Shown here: in pieces, positions 1 through 5,514 of the stretch
How positions within the stretch are numbered: position 1 is the stretch's first letter
How the letters are laid out: each line of letters begins with the position of its first letter
Assembly: GCA_041686915.1 (NCBI GenBank)
Contig: JAWLDB010000077.1
Location: 1 to 11,591 of the forward strand
Direction: 5' to 3'
DNA: 11,591 nt
DNA from: JAWLDB01 sp041686915
GTDB lineage: Bacteria; Bacillota; UBA994; UBA5500
Notes under the pieces: generated by a model
Database searches by the model: none
The model's input: the letters and a program-made list of their open reading frames with translations, nothing else
Told to the model about the DNA's origin: nothing
Translations under genes and position numbers: made by a program

Positions 1-104
1 TTTGCATCTATGAACACACCTCCAGCTAGGTTCTGCATATACACATGCAGCCTATTCAGGTGGTGTCTTCGGCCGCGGCTTTCCTGGCAATAGGGTATGC
101 GAGC
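1..104. other. Window-edge region after the Ntn hydrolase stop; possible start of a downstream minus-strand gene
   Basis: No gene is firmly supported. On the minus strand the frame that continues past the TAG stop of the neighbouring hydrolase stays open to the window edge. An ATG at 38-36 would begin MQNLAGGVFIDA, which has a protein-like composition. No good ribosome binding site precedes it. A GGAGGTG at 17-23 sits 11 nt before another ATG at 7-5, in a different frame. A short 6-bp stem (CTGCAT/ATGCAG, 33-50) has no T-run. The region may hold the start of the next gene in the same direction, but about 13 codons cannot settle it. Confidence 0.2.
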
Positions 105-1796
105 CTATCTTAAACCGTCAGCCACTCCACACCGCCGTGGATCAACAGTGGTGCACAGTTCGCCGGTCTGTGGGTGCAGGTAACAGCACTGGAATGATCC
201 CATATGCCAATCCCATTTGTGGGTTACCCGTACGTTAATACCCATGGCGATAAGTTTTTCGGCCACTTTTGGGGCAAGCCTATCTTCGATTACCATGGTA
301 TTATCATCCATCAGGGCATACATGCGCGGTTCATTAATGGCTTGATATGGCTGCATGTTGAAGAAAATCAGGTTGCACAGAGCCTGTGCCTGGGTGTTTG
401 GTGGCGAGCCCGGCGTACCAATCTGCAGCACCGGCTTGCCGTCCTTTAGCAGCATGGTATGGCCCATGATCAGCCTCTGGCGTGCACCATCCACCAACTT
501 GATATCCATCGCCTTAAAGCTGTTAGTTGAAGAATGGTTACCGATCATCGGCACTCCACCAACGACCATGCCTGGTATACCGCCGCCCTGCAGGGTGTTC
601 ATCATCTGCACCCAGTTGCCATCGGCATCAACGATGCTCAGTTCACAACTACCTGCCTTTTTCTCCACCTCGTAGTCATCGAAGTTCAGCTTTGGCATGC
701 CGGTATTATTGGCAACGCTTGTCTTGGCTGTCAGCTTCATATGGTTGGTCAAGTCTACCTTAGGCATGTGACTCCTGATTATCCTCGCCCAGTACTCGTG
801 ATAAGCCGGGTCAGTGAACAAAGATACGTCGACCTCGGAGACGATGGGGTCATTAACGTAACCAACCAACATGTTGCTGATGCGCAAGGCATGGGCCATG
901 AAGTACAGGTGCTCAGCCGAGTAGGGCTCATACTGGTCTATCTGGAGTTTATCCAGAATGCCGAGCGCCATGGCAATCTGCAGCCCTTGCTGTTGAGGCG
1001 GACCTAGCGCCACTACCTCATAATCCCGTAGCTTGAAACGTAAAGGTTCTATCCAGCGGGGCGGATTGGCCACCATATCGTCCATCGTGATTTTCCAGCC
1101 GAGTTCGTTCGCCTTGGCTATGAAGTCTTCTGCCCAGCCGCCGGTGATCATATAGTCGGGACCTTCGGCAGCGACCTTCTTCAACGTCTCGGCCAGCGCC
1201 GGTTTCCTAAACCTCTCGCCCACCCTGGCAAAGTAATCTCCTTGATAGTAGAACTCCCTGCCCTCAGGGAAATAGGTTAAAATGTCGCCTCCAGCTACTG
1301 TAGCTTCCAGCTCAAACTGGGACACATGGTTGCCGTTCTCTGCCCAGTAGATTGCCTCTTCCACGAGTTTGTCCCAGGACCGGCTACCGAAGCGGTCATG
1401 GATTGCCTTTAACCCTTTCATAAACCCTGGAATGCATGAGTGTACCGGACCGGCAGCGTAGCCTGCTTTCTGTGGCGGGATAGGACGATGTAGCGGCAGA
1501 TTTGGGGGATAAGTGCCTGTACTGTCCAGCTGATAGTAGTTACCAGTCTTGGCCTCATAGTATAGGAAAGTTACGGTACCGGCGTGGTTAGTCATAAAAG
1601 GCTCGATGGTCCCCTGCAGCATGCAGCCCGCAATTGCGGCATCTACCGCATTGCCTCCATTCTGCAGGATGTTCAGCAACGTGTAGGTCACAACAGCATT
1701 GTCCGTACTGACGGCAGATTTGACCCCCTGCACCGTTTGTTTGGGCCCTGGCTGCCACTTCAGTTCAGAAAGATTGATCTCGCGCGGATTAATCAT
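105..1796 (-). CDS. Gamma-glutamyltransferase-family Ntn hydrolase (563 aa), atypical active site
   Basis: This is a member of the gamma-glutamyltransferase (GGT)/cephalosporin acylase superfamily, whose precursors self-cleave to expose an N-terminal Thr or Ser nucleophile. Family marks are GGNAVDAAIAG (residues 47-57), SIVDADGNWV (387-396), GTPGSPP (460-466) and the C-terminal DPRRCGVADG (552-561). No signal peptide is seen, so it is probably cytoplasmic, unlike secreted GGTs. Several canonical residues differ. The TTH at the processing site aligns with S383-C384-E385, and the RPLSSMSPT oxyanion segment aligns with RQRLIMGHT (439-447). Length is normal for the family. I chose the ATG at 1796 because AGAGGGGTGG lies just upstream; an earlier in-frame ATG at 1886 would add 30 residues translated from a REP repeat. 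The family is secure. True gamma-glutamyl transfer or glutathione cleavage is doubtful, and a different amidase substrate is as likely. Confidence 0.85.
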   Translation of the reverse strand: MINPREINLSELKWQPGPKQTVQGVKSAVSTDNAVVTYTLLNILQNGGNAVDAAIAGCMLQGTIEPFMTNHAGTVTFLYYEAKTGNYYQLDSTGTYPPNLPLHRPIPPQKAGYAAGPVHSCIPGFMKGLKAIHDRFGSRSWDKLVEEAIYWAENGNHVSQFELEATVAGGDILTYFPEGREFYYQGDYFARVGERFRKPALAETLKKVAAEGPDYMITGGWAEDFIAKANELGWKITMDDMVANPPRWIEPLRFKLRDYEVVALGPPQQQGLQIAMALGILDKLQIDQYEPYSAEHLYFMAHALRISNMLVGYVNDPIVSEVDVSLFTDPAYHEYWARIIRSHMPKVDLTNHMKLTAKTSVANNTGMPKLNFDDYEVEKKAGSCELSIVDADGNWVQMMNTLQGGGIPGMVVGGVPMIGNHSSTNSFKAMDIKLVDGARQRLIMGHTMLLKDGKPVLQIGTPGSPPNTQAQALCNLIFFNMQPYQAINEPRMYALMDDNTMVIEDRLAPKVAEKLIAMGINVRVTHKWDWHMGSFQCCYLHPQTGELCTTVDPRRCGVADGLR

Positions 1797-1855
1797 GATA
1801 ACCACCCCTCTTTGCTTTGTTATTAGTTCCTTCGGTTGATGCAGCACCAATTCCT

Positions 1856-1889
1856 CCGTCCCACGGGGACGGTTCTTATGGGTCATCCC
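1856..1889 (+). repeat. REP-like element, copy A (first of a tandem pair)
   Basis: The core ACGGGGACGGTTCT is followed by TGGGTCA. It contains a small hairpin: CCGTCCC at 1856-1862 pairs with GGGACGG at 1866-1872 around an ACG loop. The copy lies in the gap upstream of the Ntn hydrolase. Read on the minus strand it encodes the spurious start MTHKNRPR of that frame. It matches copies B and D closely and copy C loosely. Confidence 0.85.
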
Positions 1890-1908
1890 AAGTCTCGCAA
1901 AGCATCAA

Positions 1909-1940
1909 CGTCCCACGGGGACGGTTCTGTTGGGTCACCC
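1909..1940 (+). repeat. REP-like element, copy B (second of a tandem pair)
   Basis: It repeats the first 19 bases of copy A exactly from 1910, then reads GTTGGGTCACCC. The CGTCCC/GGGACG hairpin is conserved. The similarity to copy A continues into the following DNA (AAGTCTCGCAAAGCATCAA against AAGACCGGCAAATCATCAA). The real duplicated unit is therefore about 51-52 bp, 1858-1909 and 1910-1960, at roughly 85% identity by eye. This implies a local tandem duplication of a repeat plus its flank. Confidence 0.85.
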
Positions 1941-1993
1941 AAGACCGGCAAATCATCAAAAAAGACGATGGATAGTCCATCGTCCAAAGCTCG

Positions 1994-2497
1994 CTATTCA
2001 AGCCCCTCACTACAGTCAAAGAGGACTGCAAAGTATGACAGTCCATAGTCATGGAAAGTGCCTTCTCTAACCATCTGCATCAGAGTAGCCTTGTTAATGC
2101 AGTCTGCCTCACTCACTTCTTCCTGCAAAGTCAGAGCGGACAAATCTATGTTCTTTCTGACCAACCAAATGTCCAGAAAGCTATCCACACGCCGACTTCT
2201 GCCAAGCAACCTGAGCTCGGAAGCTTCTACTTGGATTCCTAGCTCCTCTTGCAGCTCCCGTCGGATGGCAGTCTTGCTGTCCTCGCCTGCTACCGCTGAC
2301 CCACCACACGCCGCCCAAATTCCTGGCAGCAGAGTGAGATGTTCTGCACGCTTTTGCACCAAGTATCGTCCCTGGTCATCCAAAATCCATGCATGAACTG
2401 CCAGGTGGTACTCCCCCGGTCGGAGGGGTTGCCCCCGCTCAATCGTTCTACCTGTTGGGTTGCCCTCCACGTCCAATATGTCCCATATTTCGGCCAC
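1994..2497 (-). CDS. Nudix hydrolase (167 aa)
   Basis: A complete Nudix box (G-x5-E-x7-RE-U-x-EE-x-G-U) is present at residues 66-88: G66, E72, R80-E81, E84-E85, G87. The family hydrolyses nucleoside diphosphates linked to another group, with Mg2+ or Mn2+ bound by the box glutamates. The N-terminal part (IWDILD...G-PTGRTIERGQPLRPGEYHL) places it in the Nudix group often annotated as YfcD-like or isopentenyl-diphosphate-isomerase-like. The substrate cannot be read from sequence. I chose the GTG at 2497 because GAGGAGG precedes it by 8 nt. The upstream ATG at 2614 would overlap the acetyltransferase gene by 77 nt and has no comparable site. The gene begins 40 nt after the acetyltransferase stop on the same strand, so the two are probably cotranscribed. 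Confidence 0.9.
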   Translation of the reverse strand: MAEIWDILDVEGNPTGRTIERGQPLRPGEYHLAVHAWILDDQGRYLVQKRAEHLTLLPGIWAACGGSAVAGEDSKTAIRRELQEELGIQVEASELRLLGRSRRVDSFLDIWLVRKNIDLSALTLQEEVSEADCINKATLMQMVREGTFHDYGLSYFAVLFDCSEGLE

Positions 2498-2537
2498 AAT
2501 AGTTACCTCCTCTGAGACGAAGACCTGTTCCTTTGTC

Positions 2538-2966
2538 TCATTCACTGATTCGAAAAGCAAATACAACATCATCGTCGCAAGGGGCCTCCCCGCCCGCACT
2601 ACTGTACAGTGCAACGGATGGTTTGTTTGACTTGTTTGTAATCATAAACAACCTGAGGAAGTTTCTGTGCTTGCATATGTGGATGAATTCGCTGATTAGC
2701 TGCCGGCCAATACCCTGTTTACGATACTCAGGTAATACCTCTATCTGATGCAGATACATCATCCTTCCCTGGCCATCAAACCTCTGTAGTTCGTAGCCAT
2801 AGGCGAAACCGACCACCTGCTCGTTCTGTTTGCATACAATCAAATAGTTGGCTTCGTTGGCCAAGTATTCCCGCATCGCTTGTTCGCTGGGTTGCCGGGT
2901 GTAAAACGCTTGCATTATTTCCACAGCCGTATTAAGGTCTGCTAAACCTAACCTGCTAATCTTCAT
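2538..2966 (-). CDS. GNAT-family N-acetyltransferase (142 aa)
   Basis: The acetyl-CoA binding motif A is clear: VLPEYRKQGIGRQLI, with R82-x-x-G85-x-G87. A C-terminal ITNKSNKPSVALYSSAGG (109-126) supplies the conserved region that ends the GNAT fold. The overall pattern resembles the GNAT group related to aminoglycoside 3-N-acetyltransferase type I. That similarity is only by eye and does not show resistance activity. The protein is compact and soluble. The Nudix gene follows 40 nt downstream. The start ATG at 2966 lies only a few bases from REP-like copy C, and no clear Shine-Dalgarno sequence precedes it, so translation initiation may be weak or altered by the repeat. The substrate is unknown. 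Confidence 0.88.
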   Translation of the reverse strand: MKISRLGLADLNTAVEIMQAFYTRQPSEQAMREYLANEANYLIVCKQNEQVVGFAYGYELQRFDGQGRMMYLHQIEVLPEYRKQGIGRQLISEFIHICKHRNFLRLFMITNKSNKPSVALYSSAGGEAPCDDDVVFAFRISE

Positions 2967-2970
2967 GCTA

Positions 2971-3000
2971 TGACCCGCGGTGACGGTTCTCGTAAGTCAT
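2971..3000 (+). repeat. REP-like element, copy C (degenerate)
   Basis: The sequence GACCCGCGGTGACGGTTCT then CGTAAGTCAT aligns with copies A and B, with several substitutions in the stem and in the TGGGTCA end. It lies between the RAYT stop and the acetyltransferase start, in the opposite orientation to copy D on the other side of the RAYT. Confidence 0.6.
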
Positions 3001-3027
3001 TACATAACATTGCATATCTCAACACCA

Positions 3028-3780
3028 TCAAGCCCTCTCCACCATTTTACGATCTAGTCCTAGTACTCGAGCAATCTGTCTCTGTGACACGCCAGGCATA
3101 GCCTTTAGCTCCCGCAATAGAAGATTTCTTTCTGCCGTTGCCATGTTCGTAACCGACTGAGATGATGACAAAAAGTGGCTAATGGCACTTAGCAGCTGAC
3201 GATCGCTTAGTCTTACTGGATCCTTATCATCTGAGAACTCATGAGTACTGGGTTGTACATGCAAAGATAGGAACGCTTTTTGCCCACCAACAATACCTAA
3301 AACCAGGCTGGTGTCAGTAAGACCCTGAGGGTACTCCAATCCGTTAGTGTATGCATTATAGCTGCTCCACCGGTAATTAGAACAATCCACAGAGAGTCCT
3401 GCTTCGACGGGGTTATTGTGCGTGTAACGTACCGCCGCCAAGAGATATGCATCTGTTTCGACTGGTTCGCTGCGAAAGCGATCCTGAAAGAGGTGCCCTA
3501 CGCGCTCGTACTTCTTGTTGAACCAATAGACGTAGGAGCTCCCGAGGCGCTTGATTGCTTGACCGATGCTTTCGCCGGACTCCGCCACAACGAAATGAGC
3601 ATGATTGCTCATTAGGCAGTACGCATGGAGCTGGAACCCGCTTAAGGCTTTAGCGCGCTCCAGAGATTCAAGAAACCTTATACGGTCTGCGTCCTCATGG
3701 AAAATATCCTGTCGGTTGATGCCTCTAAGCATTACGTGATAAATGCCCGTTTCACTCTTTGGTCTTGGTTTTCTCGGCAC
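3028..3780 (-). CDS. REP-associated tyrosine transposase, Y1/HUH family (250 aa)
   Basis: The protein is a single-strand-specific HUH nuclease of the Transposase_17 (TnpA-REP, RAYT) type. Visible marks are the N-terminal RPKSETGIYHVMLRGINRQDIF, the metal-binding HUH motif SNHAHF (H60, H62), GHLFQDRFRSEPV (95-107) and RYTHNNPVEAG (118-128), where Y119 is the likely catalytic tyrosine. The C-terminus ends in a helix-turn-helix-like stretch, SQRQIARVLGLDRKMVERA (232-250), as in many Firmicutes RAYTs. The gene therefore appears complete and its key residues intact. It starts with GTG, preceded by AGAGGTG 8 nt upstream. A fair promoter (TTGCCA, 17 nt, TATTAA) lies just upstream. It probably acts on the REP-like repeats in this window and elsewhere in the genome. 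Confidence 0.9.
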   Translation of the reverse strand: MPRKPRPKSETGIYHVMLRGINRQDIFHEDADRIRFLESLERAKALSGFQLHAYCLMSNHAHFVVAESGESIGQAIKRLGSSYVYWFNKKYERVGHLFQDRFRSEPVETDAYLLAAVRYTHNNPVEAGLSVDCSNYRWSSYNAYTNGLEYPQGLTDTSLVLGIVGGQKAFLSLHVQPSTHEFSDDKDPVRLSDRQLLSAISHFLSSSQSVTNMATAERNLLLRELKAMPGVSQRQIARVLGLDRKMVERA

Positions 3781-3813
3781 CCTCGCTCACCTCTGTAACA
3801 TCCATCCTTATGG

Positions 3814-3842
3814 TTAATAATACCACAATATACTGCTGGCAA
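3814..3842 (-). promoter_or_regulatory. Putative sigma-A promoter for the RAYT gene
   Basis: On the minus strand TTGCCA (3842-3837, five of six to TTGACA) is followed after 17 nt by TATTAA (3819-3814, four of six). Transcription would begin near 3807, giving a leader of about 27 nt that contains the AGAGGTG ribosome binding site. Confidence 0.45.
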
Positions 3843-3853
3843 AATGAAGAGAA

Positions 3854-3888
3854 ATGACCCACCAGAACCGTCCCCGTGCCTGGCACGG
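3854..3888 (-). repeat. REP-like element, copy D
   Basis: Read on the minus strand it holds CACGGGGACGGTTCT then GGTGGGTCAT, preceded by a palindrome (CCGTGCC-T-GGCACGG, 3874-3888) that can fold into a hairpin. Copies A and B carry a GTCCC-ACG-GGGAC stem instead, so two stem variants share one core. It lies between the RAYT and the deaminase-like gene, and its plus-strand translation MTHQNRPR produces a spurious upstream start for the latter. Confidence 0.85.
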
Positions 3889-3946
3889 AGGAACCTGCTG
3901 GGCTACTATGGAATTGATAAAACAGTACGCGATGGGAGGTGGTCAA

Positions 3947-5281
3947 ATGAAACACGAACTGCTGAGGAACACTGAACTGCACGTTCATACTAACGGGTGC
4001 TATCATCCCGAGGACTTGTTTCATATGGTCAAAGACTGTTACAGCGATGTTAACTGGAATAGATTTGGGTTCCTGGACCGATACGAGAAGGTTTTCGGCT
4101 TGCGCTTAGACCCTATAGGCATATATGACAGGGCCATCTCTACGGGGAGTTTGGATGAGCTCAGACAGGCTTCCACTTACCCCTACCACCCTGATGGCAA
4201 CTTTGATGAGTTTAATATCAAATCATATTTCTCCCTAGCTGTAAGCGGCTATCACCTGGACAGAGAGCAACACGAACCTATTCTAGGACCAATTATCGAG
4301 CGGCACAAAGCGGAAGGCTTGGCTTATGTGGAGTACCGCAACGCATTTAGCGCTAGCGGCGAGGAGTTTAAGAAATGGCATGAACGTTGGGCGCGATATT
4401 TGCAAGAGTCATCCACAGACAGCTTCAAAGCCAGATATATCATTCGCATTGTTGGTGACCCGGTTGAATGCTACTCCACCATTCGTGAACTACTGGCAGA
4501 ACAGCCCGACTTGGTTGAGACGATTGTCGGGGTAGACTTCTCTGGCAAAGAAATAGCGCCGAAAACACTGCTACCCTTCTACCAGCGGTTGAGGCAAGAT
4601 TACGTGTCGTACCCGGAGAGTGCTTTGGATGCGGTGGTCCATATTGGCGAGAACTTCTTCGGGCTCTCGCTGGAAAGCGCTATTCGCTGGTGCCATCAAA
4701 GCGCACTATTTGGTGCAAAACGTCTAGCTCACTGCATTGTGCTGGGCATGGACCCACGTGTCACAGTCAGCAGACAGCCAGAAGCTCACACGAGAGAGAC
4801 GGTAGAAGAGCGCATGGACCAGATTGCATACGACCTTGAACACGCAGACCAGCTACTCGAATACGGAGTTGTCGTTGATAGCGACAGGCTGAAAGCGGAA
4901 TATGATAGGTTATCTCAGCAGCCAGCGGATGAACTGGTATACCGGCCATACGACAGAGAGAGGCTAAGGGACGCTGCCAGACGTCAGGACTATGTGCTTG
5001 ATGATTTAGCGAGACTTGGAACAGTCATCGAAACATGTCCCACCTCCAACCTTTGCATCGGTGGTGTTCCCAGCTTGGCTTCGCATCCGTTCAGAAAGCT
5101 TTATGTATCCAAAACCAAGATTGCCATCTGTACTGACGATCCGGGCATCTTCAGCATCACCTTGGCTGACGAGATTGAAAACGTTTGCCGTTGGTTCGGC
5201 CTCTCCCATGAGGAGCTGTATGAGAGAGTTGGAGACCCGTGGGAACACAGACTGGGTGTATCGAGGAGAAGCAACAAGTAA
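3947..5281 (+). CDS. Adenosine-deaminase-like metal-dependent hydrolase (444 aa) with a long insertion
   Basis: This is a TIM-barrel amidohydrolase of the adenosine/AMP deaminase family. The zinc and catalytic residues align well: ELHVHTNG (H12, H14), VHIGEN (H232, E235), RLAHC (H262), ETCPTSNL (362-369) and ICTDDPGIF (D397, D398). In a typical adenosine deaminase about 57 residues separate the catalytic His from the Asp pair. Here the gap is 135, so roughly 78 charged, mostly helical residues (about 272-350) are inserted after the His strand. The substrate may therefore not be adenosine. The protein is soluble and has no signal peptide. I chose the ATG at 3947 because GGGAGGTGG lies directly upstream; the earlier in-frame ATG at 3854 would add 31 residues encoded mainly by REP copy D. 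The gene stands alone, divergent from the RAYT, and ends before a strong terminator. Confidence 0.85.
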   Translation: MKHELLRNTELHVHTNGCYHPEDLFHMVKDCYSDVNWNRFGFLDRYEKVFGLRLDPIGIYDRAISTGSLDELRQASTYPYHPDGNFDEFNIKSYFSLAVSGYHLDREQHEPILGPIIERHKAEGLAYVEYRNAFSASGEEFKKWHERWARYLQESSTDSFKARYIIRIVGDPVECYSTIRELLAEQPDLVETIVGVDFSGKEIAPKTLLPFYQRLRQDYVSYPESALDAVVHIGENFFGLSLESAIRWCHQSALFGAKRLAHCIVLGMDPRVTVSRQPEAHTRETVEERMDQIAYDLEHADQLLEYGVVVDSDRLKAEYDRLSQQPADELVYRPYDRERLRDAARRQDYVLDDLARLGTVIETCPTSNLCIGGVPSLASHPFRKLYVSKTKIAICTDDPGIFSITLADEIENVCRWFGLSHEELYERVGDPWEHRLGVSRRSNK

Positions 5282-5307
5282 TAGCAGCACTGTTCAAGGC
5301 ATAAACG

Positions 5308-5345
5308 AACAGACACCTCAACGCTGATGTTGAGGTGTCTGTTTT
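5308..5345 (+). terminator. Intrinsic terminator after the deaminase-like gene
   Basis: A perfect 15-bp stem is formed by AACAGACACCTCAAC (5308-5322) and GTTGAGGTGTCTGTT (5329-5343), with a GCTGAT loop and a T-run TTTT at the end of the stem. It lies 27 nt after the stop codon. The gene on the other strand converges on it, but the minus-strand tail is only weakly T-rich, so it works mainly on the plus strand. Confidence 0.85.
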
Positions 5346-5514
5346 GAGCTCTAACGATTTTCAAAGGAGTATTCCATGACATTGTAAGTGTTGACTGGCC
5401 TAAGGGAACAAGTAGTTTGCTGGCCTCTTTTGGTTGCTGCTCGTACGGATGAAAACCCTCCTGAAACCCTCATCGTGGTACACAGTCTTGACATCAAGAC
5501 GAAGAAACACACTG

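Larger units (their letters stand above)
2971..3888 (-). mobile_element. RAYT gene bracketed by inverted REP-like repeats (REPtron-like unit)
   Basis: A Y1-type HUH transposase gene (3028-3780, minus) lies between copy C (2971-3000, plus orientation) and copy D (3854-3888, minus orientation). Inverted REP copies flanking a RAYT are the arrangement described for REP-associated tyrosine transposases. These are thought to spread REPs by single-strand cutting and joining rather than to jump as ordinary insertion sequences. No target-site duplication is expected or seen. Copy C is degenerate, so the unit may be old. The unit boundaries are inferred from the repeats only. Confidence 0.55.

Noticed and set aside
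2538..2966. Aminoglycoside resistance gene
   Set aside because: The likeness to AAC(3)-I is confined to general GNAT motifs. Many unrelated acetyltransferases share them and no resistance context is present.
3829..3834. TATACT as a -10 box for the deaminase-like gene
   Set aside because: No -35 hexamer is found at the right distance. The stretch also lies inside the better minus-strand promoter of the RAYT gene.
3752..4024. 90-codon minus-strand frame across the RAYT start and REP copy D
   Set aside because: It overlaps the start of two well-supported genes, crosses the RAYT promoter and repeat D, and has no recognisable protein features.
5006..5382. Minus-strand frames opposite the end of the deaminase-like gene
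   Set aside because: They are antisense to a gene with clear catalytic motifs and run through the terminator hairpin.
5400..5514. Minus-strand frame downstream of the EIIC-EAL stop with a protein-like tail (SVFLRLDVKTVYHDEGF)
   Set aside because: The frame overlaps the end of the EAL gene in another phase, has no ribosome binding site for a separate start, and the EAL domain is already complete. A frameshift or gene remnant cannot be shown without relatives.
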